A DNA stretch of 64,000 nucleotides from Amycolatopsis lurida (GCF_900105055.1 NZ_FNTA01000004.1:7347501-7411500); one strand, 5' to 3'. Shown: positions 15,184 to 24,039, counted from the first letter of the stretch. The notes: a model not told the origin generated them from the sequence alone. A program made the numbers and translations.

Positions 15184-15906
15184 TCAGTGTGCGCCCGCTT
15201 CGGTCAGGATCCGGGCGACGGCCGTCTGGCCTTTCGCCCGGGCGTGCGCGAGGGGAGTGACACCCTGCTTGTCGGCGAGATTCACGTCGGCTCCGGCGGC
15301 GGCGAGCGCTCGGACCACTTCCTGGTGGCGCGGCCCACCGTCGCCGAGGATGACCGCTTCCAGCAACGCGGTCCAGCCGAGGTCGTTCACGTGGTCGACG
15401 TCGATCCCGCTGCCGGCCACCAGCCGCACGTACTCGGCGTGCCCGCGTTCGGAGGCGGGGATCAGCGAGACACCGCCGTACCGGTTGGTGATGGTCAGGT
15501 CCGGCTTGGCCTCGAGCAGCAGCTTCGCCATCGGGACGTTGCCGGTGACTCCGGTGACGAGCCAGGGCGTGTCGTGCCGCCCGTCGAGAGCGTTCGGGTC
15601 GGCGCCTGCCGTGACCAGGACTTCGGCGACGTCGACGCGGTTCTCGGTGACGGCGACGAGCAACGGGGTCCGGCCCTGAGCGTCACGAGTCTCCAGGTCG
15701 GCGCCCGCGTCGACGGCCTGCCGGACGCGGTTCACGTCGGCTTCGAAGAGTTGGCTCACGGGGACTCCTTGGCGGGGCGGCTGGGACGAGGTGGGTGGCG
15801 CGGCAGTGCTCGGTGCCGTTCGGGGTGGTGCGCTCGGTGCCTGCGGGGAGCAGGCACCGAGCACGAGGGCGGCGAGCAACGCCACGATCGCCCGCTCACC
15901 GATCAT
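15184..15906 (-). CDS. Ankyrin-repeat lipoprotein
   Basis: A 240-residue protein with a lipoprotein signal ending in the lipobox LGAC (Cys19), then a Pro/Ser/Thr-rich linker (about 20-45). Four to five ankyrin repeats follow: DAQGRTPLLVAVTENRVDVA, GRHDTPWLVTGVTGNVPMAK, NDLGWTALLEAVILGDGG and DKQGVTPLAHARAKGQTAVA. Its ATG overlaps the stop of the upstream HbpS-like gene by one base, so the two are probably translated together. The expected site is the outer face of the membrane, where ankyrin repeats would bind a protein partner, perhaps the HbpS-like protein or the sensor kinase encoded divergently (inference). Confidence 0.85.
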   Translation of the reverse strand: MIGERAIVALLAALVLGACSPQAPSAPPRTAPSTAAPPTSSQPPRQGVPVSQLFEADVNRVRQAVDAGADLETRDAQGRTPLLVAVTENRVDVAEVLVTAGADPNALDGRHDTPWLVTGVTGNVPMAKLLLEAKPDLTITNRYGGVSLIPASERGHAEYVRLVAGSGIDVDHVNDLGWTALLEAVILGDGGPRHQEVVRALAAAGADVNLADKQGVTPLAHARAKGQTAVARILTEAGAH

Positions 15907-16451
15907 CAGCGAAGTTCCCCGATGGCGCGCAGCCCGGCCGTGGCGAAGCGTTCGTCGAGGTCGCCGCTGGGCGCGCCGCCGACGCCGATCCCGGCGATCG
16001 GGCCGCCGTTCGCGGCGACCGGCACACCGCCGCCGAGGAAGAGCGTGCCGGGGATGTCGCGGATGGTCGGGCCGTCGCCCTGTGCGTTCCTGGCCAGCGC
16101 GGACGTGGGCTGTCCGAACGAGACCGCGGTGAAGGCCTTGCGCTTGGCGGACTCTTCCGTCTGGGGCCCGGCGCCATCTCCCTTGAGCAGCACACGCACG
16201 TCACCCGAGCGGTCCACCACGGCCACGGTGACGCGCTGGCCTTCCTTCTCGGCGGCGTCCAGCGCGGCCTGCGCGGCGCGGGTGGCGGCGTCGACGCCGA
16301 GCACGCTCGTCTGCACGACGGACTGTTGGGCGGGCGGCTGCGGCTTGTGATCCTGCGCCTGCGCCGCGCCCACCCCGGTGGCCAGCGCGACGGTCGCGAG
16401 ACCGGCCGTCATACCGAGGATGAGACGAGTGCGGGGGAGCTTGGCGTTCAT
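15906..16451 (-). CDS. Secreted HbpS/GlcG-family haem-binding protein
   Basis: A 181-residue protein with an N-terminal export signal (LPRTRLILGMTAGLATVALA, cleavage near residue 32). The mature domain AATRAAQAALDAAEKEGQRV, VAVVDRSGDVRVLLKGDGAG, RKAFTAVSFGQPTSALA and IPGTLFLGGGVPVAANGGPI is a textbook DUF336 (GlcG/HbpS) fold. In Streptomyces reticuli, HbpS binds haem and iron outside the cell and signals through the SenS/SenR two-component system. Here a NarL-type kinase and regulator lie divergently 186 bp away, reproducing that arrangement. The extra ankyrin lipoprotein downstream is not part of the described system. Confidence 0.85.
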   Translation of the reverse strand: MNAKLPRTRLILGMTAGLATVALATGVGAAQAQDHKPQPPAQQSVVQTSVLGVDAATRAAQAALDAAEKEGQRVTVAVVDRSGDVRVLLKGDGAGPQTEESAKRKAFTAVSFGQPTSALARNAQGDGPTIRDIPGTLFLGGGVPVAANGGPIAGIGVGGAPSGDLDERFATAGLRAIGELR

Positions 16452-16563
16452 CGGATTTCCTTTGCGGCGAGGGGGTGTTGCTTTCCCCTACGACTTTCCC
16501 GGCTGGCGGGGCCCGGCGAATCGGGCGAGTGGACATCGATCGGACGTCGAGTGATCGGTAGGG

Positions 16564-16585
16564 GCATCAACCGAACGATTGATGC
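16564..16585. promoter_or_regulatory. Inverted repeat between HbpS-like gene and sensor kinase
   Basis: GCATCAA-N8-TTGATGC at 16564-16570 and 16579-16585 lies in the 186-bp divergent region. The geometry suits a dimeric NarL-type response regulator such as the one encoded nearby, which could control both directions. Confidence 0.45.
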
Positions 16586-16636
16586 GGGACACCCCGCCTC
16601 CCCGCTTACGATCATCGGCGACGAAGGGAGGACCTG

Positions 16637-17806
16637 ATGAGATGGCACCTCGGACCGGCAACCCGGTTGAACGCCGCGATGCACACCGGGTTCTTCCTGC
16701 TGCTCGCCGCGTCGGTGGCCCGGTTCGTGGCGGGGCACGGGTTGAGCGGCGCCACACCGTTGATCCTCGTGCTCACCGGCGCGCTCGCGCTGGTCTACGC
16801 GGCGGGTGTGCTGAGCTGGGAGCTGCTCGACCGGTGGCGTCCGGTGTGGTTGACGGCGGTGATCGCGGTCTGGCTCGCGCTGGTGGTGGCCGCGCCGAGT
16901 TTCGCCTGGTGCGCGGTGCCGCTGTTCTTCGTCTGCCTGCAGATGTTGCGCCCCCGGGTCATGATCGCGGTGGTGGTCCTGCTGACCGCCGCGACCATCC
17001 TGGCCCAGCTGAGGATCGCGAGCGGATTCGATCCGAGCCTCGTGCTCGCGCCCATCGCGGTCGCGCTGATGGCCACGATGACCTTCCTGCAACTCGACCG
17101 GGACCGGAGGCAGCTGGGGGAAGCCGTCAAGGAACTCCTGGGCGCCAGGGTCGATCTGGCGCAGAGCCAGCGACTGGCCGGGATGATGCAGGAACGGGAG
17201 CGGCTGGCGCGAGAGATCCATGACGCCCTCGCCCAGGGGCTCTCGAGTATGAGAATGCTGCTGCAGGCGGCGCAGCGATCGTGGGACACGGACCCGGAGC
17301 TGGCGAAAAGCCATGTGTCCCGCGCGGTCGAGGCGGCGGGGGACAACCTCGCCGAGGCGCGCCGGTTCGTCAAAGGCCTCGGGTCCCCGCGGCTCGACGC
17401 CGGGGATCTCGTCGAGACGTTGAAGGATCTCGCCGAACAGGTCATGTTCGCCGCCATGCACGCTGTGCGTTTCGAGACCAGCGGCGACCCCTATCCGCTG
17501 TCGCCCGAGGTGGAGGCAGGTCTGCTGCGGGTCGCGCAGGGAGCGCTGGCGAACGTCAGCGAGCACGCCAAAGCGACGAAGGCCGCCGTCACCCTGACCT
17601 ACCTGGCGGACAAGGTCGTCCTCGACATCCGCGACGACGGTGTCGGCTTCGATCCGGCGTCGACTCGCGCGAGCGGCGACCGGGGCAACGGGTTGCGGAT
17701 GATCAGCGAGCGGCTCGCCGAACTCGGTGGTGAGATGGTCGTCGAGAGCGCGCCGGGAGAGGGCACCGCGCTCGCCGTCGCCGTGCCCACCAGGGAGGTT
17801 CGATGA
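16637..17806 (+). CDS. NarL-type sensor histidine kinase (SenS-like)
   Basis: A 389-residue kinase. The first 150 residues contain five or six hydrophobic segments with short loops. A coiled linker leads to the phosphoacceptor ERERLAREIHDALAQGLSSM (His195), the HisKA_3 signature. The ATPase part shows LLRVAQGALANVSEHAKAT (N-box) and DIRDDGVGFDP with GNGLRMISERLAELGGEMVV. The stop overlaps the regulator start by 4 bp. Position opposite an HbpS-like gene matches SenS, whose five-helix membrane domain receives the HbpS signal. The identity as a redox or haem/iron sensor is inferred from context. Confidence 0.88.
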   Translation: MRWHLGPATRLNAAMHTGFFLLLAASVARFVAGHGLSGATPLILVLTGALALVYAAGVLSWELLDRWRPVWLTAVIAVWLALVVAAPSFAWCAVPLFFVCLQMLRPRVMIAVVVLLTAATILAQLRIASGFDPSLVLAPIAVALMATMTFLQLDRDRRQLGEAVKELLGARVDLAQSQRLAGMMQERERLAREIHDALAQGLSSMRMLLQAAQRSWDTDPELAKSHVSRAVEAAGDNLAEARRFVKGLGSPRLDAGDLVETLKDLAEQVMFAAMHAVRFETSGDPYPLSPEVEAGLLRVAQGALANVSEHAKATKAAVTLTYLADKVVLDIRDDGVGFDPASTRASGDRGNGLRMISERLAELGGEMVVESAPGEGTALAVAVPTREVR

Positions 17807-18429
17807 CCGTCAGGGTGCTGATCGTCGACGATCATCCTGTGGTGCGGGCGGGAATCGCCGCGCTGCTGGCCGGCGAGCCCGGCTTCGAGGTGATCGGCGA
17901 ATGCGCGGGTGCCGATGAGGCCGTGCTCTTCGCCACCGCGGAGAAACCGGACGTCGTGCTGATGGACCTGCAGCTCGGCGACGGCCCGGACGGGGTGAAC
18001 GCCACCGAACGCCTGACCGCGCTGCCGGAGCCGCCGAAGGTGCTGGTGCTCACCACCTACGACGCCGAGCTGGACATCACCAGGACGGTGGCCGCCGGCG
18101 CCACCGGCTACCTGCTCAAGGCCGGGCCGCCCGAGGACCTCTTCAAGGGCATCCACGCGGCCGCGCGCGGTGAGACCGTCCTGGCACCGCAGGTCGCGGC
18201 CCGGCTCTTCGGGCACATGCGGGCGCCCGCTCCCGCATTGAGCCCCCGTGAGACCGAGATCGTGCAGTTGGTGGCGGAGGGGTTGACCAACCGGCAGATC
18301 GCCGCGCGTCTGTTCATCTCCGAAGCCACGGTGAAGACACATCTGGTCCACATCTACGACAAACTCGGCGTCGACAGCCGTGCCGGTGCGGTGGCCGTCG
18401 CCACCGAACGGAGGATCATCCGCAACTGA
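17803..18429 (+). CDS. NarL-family response regulator (SenR-like)
   Basis: A 208-residue regulator. The receiver has acidic residues DD at 9-10, phospho-acceptor Asp55 in VVLMDLQLGD, Thr in LVLTTYDAE and Lys in YLLKAG. The C-terminus is a LuxR/NarL helix-turn-helix: LSPRETEIVQLVAEGLTNRQ, IAARLFISEATVKTHLVHIY. Translation is coupled to the kinase through an ATGA overlap. Its likely targets are its own operon and the divergent HbpS-like gene, through the inverted repeat at 16564-16585 (inference). Confidence 0.92.
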   Translation: MTVRVLIVDDHPVVRAGIAALLAGEPGFEVIGECAGADEAVLFATAEKPDVVLMDLQLGDGPDGVNATERLTALPEPPKVLVLTTYDAELDITRTVAAGATGYLLKAGPPEDLFKGIHAAARGETVLAPQVAARLFGHMRAPAPALSPRETEIVQLVAEGLTNRQIAARLFISEATVKTHLVHIYDKLGVDSRAGAVAVATERRIIRN

Positions 18430-18600
18430 GGCGTCGCTTCGGGTTTGCGTCCGCAAGGCTGACGCCACCGGCTCGGACCCGCGATCCTTTGGCGGAGCGG
18501 TCCATCCCCTCGCGGGCAGGACGTGCCATCGAGGCTGGGTTCGGACCTTTTCCGGCAGGCAGGGAGCTCGTCCCGGCGGCTCGGGAATCGGCTCAGGGGT

Positions 18601-18642
18601 CGTGAGTGGAAAGTGACGTGAGCACGTCACTTTCCACTCACG
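18601..18642. repeat. GTGAGTG-type perfect hairpin, copy 2
   Basis: Perfect 20-bp arms CGTGAGTGGAAAGTGACGTG (18601-18620) and complement (18623-18642) flank a 2-nt loop AG. It separates the converging response regulator and aldo/keto reductase genes. The rest of the gap 18430-18600 shows no recognisable feature. Confidence 0.75.
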
Positions 18643-18655
18643 GCGACGGTGAGAG

Positions 18656-19708
18656 TCAGCGGCGAGGTTCGATCGTCATGTCGCCGCGGGTCAGTGCGAG
18701 GGTCGTGTCGCGGGTGAGCATCTCGTGCGGGAAGCCGAGATCGATCGCGCTGGCCTCGTCGAGGCGGGCCAGTTGCGCGCCGGTGAACTCGACCTCCAGC
18801 GCGCCGAGGTTGTCCTCCAGCTGGGCGGGAGTGCGGGCGCCGATGATCGGTGCCGTCACTCCCGGGTTCAGCAGGGTCCAGGCCAGCCCGATCTGGGCGG
18901 GACTGCGGCCGAGTTCAGCCGCGACCTCCTTCACGACGTCCACGATGGCGAGGTTGCGTTCGGTGAGGGTGCCCAGTGCGAGGTTGAAGTTCTTGCGGGT
19001 GCCGTCTTCGGACGGCGTCAAGTCGTCGCGGTCGTACTTCCCGGTGAGCACGCCACCCGCCAGTGGTGACCAGGGGACCACTCCCAGCCCCATCTCGCGT
19101 GCCATGGGAATCAGGTCGCGTTCCCCGGTGCGCTCGATCAGGTTGTACTCGATCTGCAGTGCTACCAGCGGCGTCCAGCCGCGCAGATCGGCGATCGCCT
19201 GCATCCGCGAAACCTCCCAGGCCGGGGCGTTGGAGATCGCCACGTAGAGGATCTTGCCCTGCCGGACCAGATCATCCATCCCGCGAAGGATCTCCTCGAC
19301 CGGCGTCGTGAAATCCCACAGGTGCAGGTAAAGCAGATCGAGGTAGTCCGTGTTCAGCCGCCGCAGGCTGGCTTCCACCGACGCGAATAGGCTTTTGCGC
19401 TGCCCGCCCCCGGAATTCGGGTCTCCCGGCCTGCGCAGGGTCGTGTACTTCGTCGCCAGCACAAGGCTTTCGCGGTTGTCACGGGCGAATTGGCCCAGCA
19501 GCCGTTCGGAGCTGCCGTTCGTGTAAGTGTTGGCGGTATCGATGAAGTTGCCGCCGCGTTCGAGGTAGGTGTCGAACAGTTTGCGGGCTTCGTCCTGTTC
19601 CGCGCCCCAGCCCCATTCGGTGCCGAAGGTCGCCGCGCCCAGTGCCAGCGGGGACACCCGCAGCCCGGACCGGCCCAGCAGCCGATAGGTGTCGAGGGTG
19701 AGCGACAT
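18656..19708 (-). CDS. Aldo/keto reductase
   Basis: A 350-residue NADPH-dependent TIM-barrel reductase. The tetrad is visible: Asp in NFIDTANTYTNGSSE, the adjacent Tyr, Lys in LVLATKYTTL and His in YLDLLYLHLWD. The cofactor site reads GVVPWSPLAGGVLTGKYDRD and IIGARTPAQLEDNLGA. It resembles the AKR11/YajO-like group that reduces small aldehydes and ketones. ATG start at 19706-19708. It is divergent from an XRE-family regulator, the usual regulator/target arrangement; the physiological substrate is unknown. Confidence 0.9.
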   Translation of the reverse strand: MSLTLDTYRLLGRSGLRVSPLALGAATFGTEWGWGAEQDEARKLFDTYLERGGNFIDTANTYTNGSSERLLGQFARDNRESLVLATKYTTLRRPGDPNSGGGQRKSLFASVEASLRRLNTDYLDLLYLHLWDFTTPVEEILRGMDDLVRQGKILYVAISNAPAWEVSRMQAIADLRGWTPLVALQIEYNLIERTGERDLIPMAREMGLGVVPWSPLAGGVLTGKYDRDDLTPSEDGTRKNFNLALGTLTERNLAIVDVVKEVAAELGRSPAQIGLAWTLLNPGVTAPIIGARTPAQLEDNLGALEVEFTGAQLARLDEASAIDLGFPHEMLTRDTTLALTRGDMTIEPRR

Positions 19709-19825
19709 CGTGTCCTCCTGTGCTCGTGATCCGTTGTCGAAGAGGAGTCTGAGACCGCCGCGAGCAGGGGATAAGGGAGAAGACATCCTGGGAACACCGG
19801 TCCCACCCTGGCTGTTGGACCGGGC

Positions 19826-20656
19826 ATGACGACGCGCACCGTGGACACGACACAGGAGCTGGCCGCGTTCCTGCGGACCCGGCGTGAACGCCTGGACCCG
19901 GACGAATTCGGTCTGCCTGCCCGCCGTCGGTCCCGGCGGACCCCGGGGCTGCGTCGCGAAGAGGTCGCCGAACTGGCCGGGATCAGCATCGACTACATCG
20001 TGCGGCTGGAACAGGCGCGCGGGCTGCGGCCCTCGGCGGACGTGGTGGAAGCGTTGGCGAGCGCGTTGCGCCTGGCCCCCGACGAACGTGCCTATCTCTT
20101 CGACCTGGCCAGGCAGCGGCCCCGCAACGGCGGCCGGCCCGCCACCATCGCGGCCCCGCCGCTGGCCCGGCTGGTCGCCGATCTGTCGCCGCTGCCCGCC
20201 ATGCTGATGAACCACCGTTACGACATCCTGGCCTGGAACGGCGAAATGGCGAGGCTGCTGGTGGATTTCGCCACGTTGCCGCCGGCGCAGCGCAACGCGA
20301 TGTGGTTGTGCCTCAAACATCCCGAAGTGCGCGAGTTCTACGCCGACCGGGAACGTGTCATCCGGGAGGGGATCGCCCATCTGCGCGCGGCCTGGGCCGC
20401 GCATCCGGATGACGAGGCTTTGACCGATCTCATCGCCGAATTCACCGCCGATCGGGAATTCGCGCGGCTGTGGGCCGAACGTGACGTCAAGGTCAACGGC
20501 CGCGGGCGCAAGGTGATGCGGCATCCCGAGGCCGGCGTGCTCGACCTCCACTACGAAGTGCTCACGCCACTTCAGGATCAGGACCAGCGGCTGGTGATCT
20601 ATCACGCCATGGCCGAAGACAGCCGGTCGGCGCTGGATCGGTTGTTCACCGAGTAG
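19826..20656 (+). CDS. XRE regulator with MmyB-like ligand domain
   Basis: A 276-residue regulator. The N-terminal helix-turn-helix reads RRTPGLRREEVAELAGISID and YIVRLEQARGLRPSADVVEA. The C-terminal part (RLVADLSPLPAMLMNHRYDI, LAWNGEMARLLVDFATLPPA, then GRKVMRHPEAGVLDLHYEVL) is the MmyB/PAS-like domain that binds a small ligand, possibly a fatty acid. Actinomycetes carry many such proteins next to a short-chain dehydrogenase or aldo/keto reductase that they repress. Here the aldo/keto reductase starts 118 bp away in the opposite direction. Confidence 0.9.
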   Translation: MTTRTVDTTQELAAFLRTRRERLDPDEFGLPARRRSRRTPGLRREEVAELAGISIDYIVRLEQARGLRPSADVVEALASALRLAPDERAYLFDLARQRPRNGGRPATIAAPPLARLVADLSPLPAMLMNHRYDILAWNGEMARLLVDFATLPPAQRNAMWLCLKHPEVREFYADRERVIREGIAHLRAAWAAHPDDEALTDLIAEFTADREFARLWAERDVKVNGRGRKVMRHPEAGVLDLHYEVLTPLQDQDQRLVIYHAMAEDSRSALDRLFTE

Positions 20657-20748
20657 CGTCGGCCCGCGAAACGCCGGACCGCTCGGCGAGTGTGGTCGGG
20701 CACAGCGCCGGTTGTCGCACGGGCGGTGTCCGCCAACGCATCGTCGAG

Positions 20749-20791
20749 CGTGACGGCCCCCTTCCTCGTCCGCGGGAAGGGGGCCGTCACG
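20749..20791. terminator. Hairpin terminator between converging genes
   Basis: Perfect 17-bp arms CGTGACGGCCCCCTTCC (20749-20765) and complement (20775-20791) flank a 9-nt loop. It lies between the XRE regulator and the serine protease gene, which ends 6 bp away, and can serve both. Confidence 0.75.
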
Positions 20792-20796
20792 GGGCG

Positions 20797-21921
20797 TCAG
20801 GCCGTGACGAGGGACAAGCCGTAGTTCTGCAGGATCTCGTTCACCGGCTGGAACCAGGTTTCGCCGCCGGAACCGCAGTTGCCCCAGCCTCCGGAGGTGA
20901 CTCCCTGCGCCTGGTCGCCGGTGATGAAGGAACCGCCGGAGTCGCCGGGTTCCGCGCAGACGTTGGTGCGGGTCATCTGGTGCACCGCCCCCTGCGAGTA
21001 GTTGACCGTCTCGTTGTGTCCCAGCACGGTGCCGCAGTGCCAGTGCGTCGTCGAACCGGACCGGCATACCGAGGTGCCGACCGGAGCGACCCACGAGCCG
21101 CGGACGAGCGCGTCGCTGACGGTGCCCCAGCCGAGGACGACCGGCGCGGTCCACCAGCCGTTGCCGATCCGGATGAACGCGTAGTCGTTGCCGGGGAAGG
21201 AAGAACCGGCGAAATTGCCCATCGCCGAGCCGTCCCAGCCGACTACGGAGCTACCCGTGCCGCCGCAGTGGCCGGCGCTGACGAATCCGCCGTGGACGGA
21301 GAATCCGATGGAGCAGCGGGTGTTCCCGTTGATGTAGTACGGGTCGCCGCCGACGGTGCCCGCCGCGAACGGTTCGGCCTTGGGTGCGGTGACCACCGTG
21401 ACCGGACCGGATTTCCTTGCCCTGACCAGGAATTCTTCGACGTCGGAGCCGTGTGCGCCCGGCCGCACCGCGACCACGACGCTGCCGCTGCGCGGGTCGG
21501 CGCGCCAGCCGCTGACGGCGGCGGGAGCGGGCTCGGTCTTGGCCGACATGTCGATTTCGGCCTTGGCCGCGTCGAGCCGGGCCGCGCTGACCGCGACCGG
21601 GGTGGGTTCGGCGCCCGCCTGCCGGACGGCGGCCGCGGCCGCGGGGTCGGTCACCCCGACGACGAGTTTGCCGCGAGCCGGATCGAACCAGGCTCCGCCG
21701 AACGCCGCACCGGCGGCCCGCTGGGCGGCGGGCATCACCCGCGATGCGGTCATCTCCTGGGTGAGCCGGGCCGAGGCCTGCCCGGCGGTGAGCCCGAGGT
21801 CCCGCTGCATGGCGGCGATCAATCCGGGGGAAGCCTGCGCGACCGGGGCGAGGGCGGCGGAGATGAGACTCGCGGTCAGGACGGCGGCGCCACCGGCTGC
21901 CAGGGCGATTCTTCGACGCAT
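20797..21921 (-). CDS. Secreted serine protease, S1E (streptogrisin/alpha-lytic type)
   Basis: A 374-residue preproenzyme. There is a signal peptide (1-30, ending APVAQA), then an alpha-lytic-type pro-region (about 31-190) with GLIAAMQRDLGLTAGQASAR and GGAWFDPARGKLVVGVTD. The mature chymotrypsin-fold domain follows. The triad is His218 (FVSAGHCG), Asp246 (GNDYAFI) and Ser328 (EPGDSGGSF). Cysteine pairs around 203/219 and 322/349 fit the family disulfides. The pro-region folds the enzyme after export and is then cut off. The protease degrades extracellular protein. The gene stands alone and faces the FAAL operon across 207 bp. Confidence 0.92.
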   Translation of the reverse strand: MRRRIALAAGGAAVLTASLISAALAPVAQASPGLIAAMQRDLGLTAGQASARLTQEMTASRVMPAAQRAAGAAFGGAWFDPARGKLVVGVTDPAAAAAVRQAGAEPTPVAVSAARLDAAKAEIDMSAKTEPAPAAVSGWRADPRSGSVVVAVRPGAHGSDVEEFLVRARKSGPVTVVTAPKAEPFAAGTVGGDPYYINGNTRCSIGFSVHGGFVSAGHCGGTGSSVVGWDGSAMGNFAGSSFPGNDYAFIRIGNGWWTAPVVLGWGTVSDALVRGSWVAPVGTSVCRSGSTTHWHCGTVLGHNETVNYSQGAVHQMTRTNVCAEPGDSGGSFITGDQAQGVTSGGWGNCGSGGETWFQPVNEILQNYGLSLVTA

Positions 21922-22002
21922 GGTCTAGTCCTCCAAGGCCGGGGGAAAGAAACACACTGCCCGCCGAGTGTGCGGCCGTGGTCCGGGAAAGGGCGAGAAA
22001 TG

Positions 22003-22020
22003 TCCGGTCTTCTGACCGGA
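22003..22020. promoter_or_regulatory. Inverted repeat between protease and FAAL operon
   Basis: TCCGGTC-TTCT-GACCGGA at 22003-22020 lies in the 207-bp divergent gap. It could be an operator or a leader hairpin for the FAAL operon, which starts 58-109 bp downstream. No regulator gene is adjacent. Confidence 0.35.
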
Positions 22021-22128
22021 ATTCCCAAGAGCGAATCCCGGCGGATCGCGCCCTTGATCGTCTACTTAGGACGAACGATGCGTGCACCCTCCGCGCGCTG
22101 TCGCGGTGGTTCCAGTACGTTGCCGGGT

Positions 22129-23778
22129 ATGACCGCATCGCCGGAGGATGTGCCGGAGCAGGTGCTGCGCACCTCGATCGTGGAGCGGTTGTTCGCTCGT
22201 GAAGCCGATCCGCGCCCGCTGTTCACCCACCAGGACCACACTGCCGGTGTGGACAGCACCGTCACCTGGACGGAGTTCGTCTCACGCGTGCGAGTGGTCG
22301 CGGGTGCACTGCGCCTGGTCGCACGGCCGGGTGATCGTGTCGCCGTGCTCACCGGCCAGGACCTGAATTACCCCTTGGCGTTCTTCGGGGCGCTCGCCGC
22401 CGGCCTCATTGCCGTGCCGTTGATGGCACCTGGCAGTCCTTCCCAGCGAGCCAGGCTCGCCGGCGTGCTGGAGGACAGCGGCGCGCGGGTGTGGCTGACC
22501 TCTTCGGCCGCGGCCGCGAAGGTGCGCGAAGCGGGCGCACCGGACCATCTGATCGTGGTCGACGAACTTTCCGGACCGGAGGCCGATCCGCTGCCGGTGG
22601 CACCGGAAAGCCCCGCGTATCTGCAGTACACGTCCGGGTCGACCCGGGAGCCCGCCGGTGCCGTGATCCCGCACCGGGCGGTCGCCGCCGCCTGCTGGCA
22701 GGCGAGCCGGGCCTACGCCGTCGACGAGGGCACGACCTGCGTCGGCTGGATCCCGTTCTTCCACGACATGGGCCTGATCCAGTTGCTGTGCCTGCCGGTC
22801 CACGCGGGGGCGCGATCGGTGTTCATGTCGCCCGCCGAATTCGTGCACCGTCCGGTGCGATGGCTGCGTCAGCTCGCCGATCACCCGGCCGTGTTCACCG
22901 CCGCGCCGAACTTCGCGTTCGACCTGGCCGTCGAAGCCGCCGGAGAAGCAGGAGACGACCTCGACCTCTCCGACGTCCTGGTCGCACTGAACGGCGCCGA
23001 GCCGGTGCGGCCCCGCACGGTCGCGCGCTTCCTGGAAGCCTTCGGCCCGCATGGATTTCGCGCGGAAGCCCACCGTCCGTCCTATGGACTGGCCGAGGCC
23101 ACCGTGTACGTCGCGAGCGCGGGCGCGGAAGGGCCGCGGGGCGCGGTGTTCGATCGGGAAGCCCTCGCGCAGGGCAGGGCGATCGAAGTGCCGGACGGTC
23201 AGGAGCTCGTCTCGGTCGGTCGTCCGCTGGGCCAACGGCTCCGGATCGTCCGGGACGGGGTGGCACTCCCCGACGGTCTGGCCGGGGAGATCTGGATCCA
23301 CGGGCCGAACGTCGCGGCGGGGTACTGGGGCCGTGGCGACGCCGCCGCGTTCGGCGGCGAACTCGACGGCTCGGACGGCTGGCTGCGCACCGGTGACCTC
23401 GGTGTGGTCCATCGCGGAGACCTCTACATCACCGGCAGGCTCAAGGATCTCATCGTCATCGACGGCCGCAACTTCCACCCGCAGGACATCGAAGCCGTGG
23501 CCGGCGAGGCGCATCCGGCGATCCGCCGCGACCGGGTCGCCGCGTTCGGTGTCACGGACGAAAGGGGAGAAGGGGCGATGTTGGTAGCCGAATGGGCAAA
23601 GAACGCCGAAGCGGATGTCAAAGAAGTGACGAGAGTGGTATTGCGCGCGGTTTCCCGCGAACATGATCTGACGTTGCGATCGGTACGTCTGGTTCCTTCC
23701 GGTGACCTTCCGCGCACTTCCAGCGGCAAGGTCGCGCGGGTCGCGGCGAGAGCGCGTTATAGTCGGCGCCGTGGGTGA
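22129..23778 (+). CDS. Fatty-acyl-AMP ligase (FAAL)
   Basis: A 549-residue adenylating enzyme of the FAAL rather than CoA-ligase type. YLQYTSGSTREPAGAVIPH is the FAAL version of the P-loop. VGWIPFFHDMGLIQLLCLPV and APNFAFDLAV are FAAL hallmarks, and the end shows LPRTSSGKVAR with the catalytic Lys. FAALs activate a fatty acid as acyl-AMP and load it onto an acyl carrier protein. The next gene, overlapping by 8 bp, encodes such a carrier. I chose ATG 22129 by family N-terminus; ATG 22078 has a better ribosome site (AGGACG) and would add 17 residues. The downstream partners are type VII-substrate-like proteins, which is unusual. Confidence 0.9.
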   Translation: MTASPEDVPEQVLRTSIVERLFAREADPRPLFTHQDHTAGVDSTVTWTEFVSRVRVVAGALRLVARPGDRVAVLTGQDLNYPLAFFGALAAGLIAVPLMAPGSPSQRARLAGVLEDSGARVWLTSSAAAAKVREAGAPDHLIVVDELSGPEADPLPVAPESPAYLQYTSGSTREPAGAVIPHRAVAAACWQASRAYAVDEGTTCVGWIPFFHDMGLIQLLCLPVHAGARSVFMSPAEFVHRPVRWLRQLADHPAVFTAAPNFAFDLAVEAAGEAGDDLDLSDVLVALNGAEPVRPRTVARFLEAFGPHGFRAEAHRPSYGLAEATVYVASAGAEGPRGAVFDREALAQGRAIEVPDGQELVSVGRPLGQRLRIVRDGVALPDGLAGEIWIHGPNVAAGYWGRGDAAAFGGELDGSDGWLRTGDLGVVHRGDLYITGRLKDLIVIDGRNFHPQDIEAVAGEAHPAIRRDRVAAFGVTDERGEGAMLVAEWAKNAEADVKEVTRVVLRAVSREHDLTLRSVRLVPSGDLPRTSSGKVARVAARARYSRRRG

Positions 23779-24034
23779 TCACCGCGCGGAGGTCGTGAAG
23801 GTCGTCAGTGAGACTTTTCGGCTTGATCCCGCCGAAATCGAGTCCGACGCGCCGCTCGAAGAGCTGGGTATCGACTCCAAAGGACGGATAAAACTCCTGT
23901 CGGCGCTGGAGATCTACCACGACGTGAGGATTGATCTGGACCAGCTGGACCGGTTCACCGACATCGGGTCGGTGGCCGAAGTGCTCACAGAGGCACTCGG
24001 CGGTAAAGCCGACGGATCCGACGAAAGGCGCTGA
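23771..24034 (+). CDS. Acyl carrier protein
   Basis: An 87-residue carrier starting at GTG 23771 inside the end of the FAAL gene. The phosphopantetheine serine stands in EELGIDSKGRIKLLSALE. The following helix DVRIDLDQLDRFTDIGSVAE completes the four-helix carrier fold. Direct overlap with the FAAL gene makes it the expected acceptor of the activated fatty acid. No ketosynthase, thioesterase or NRPS module is in the operon, so the final acceptor of the acyl group is not evident. Confidence 0.9.
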   Translation: MGDHRAEVVKVVSETFRLDPAEIESDAPLEELGIDSKGRIKLLSALEIYHDVRIDLDQLDRFTDIGSVAEVLTEALGGKADGSDERR

Positions 24035-24039
24035 AAAGA

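Noticed and set aside
19709..21154. Extension of the aldo/keto reductase frame upstream over the XRE regulator
   Set aside because: The reductase begins at its family start (ATG 19708); the extension is antisense to an intact regulator.
20692..22128. Long plus-strand open frame upstream of the FAAL start, antisense to the serine protease
   Set aside because: It is continuous with the FAAL frame but is antisense to a clear protease with signal, pro-region and catalytic triad; the upstream part has no recognisable family and low-quality composition.
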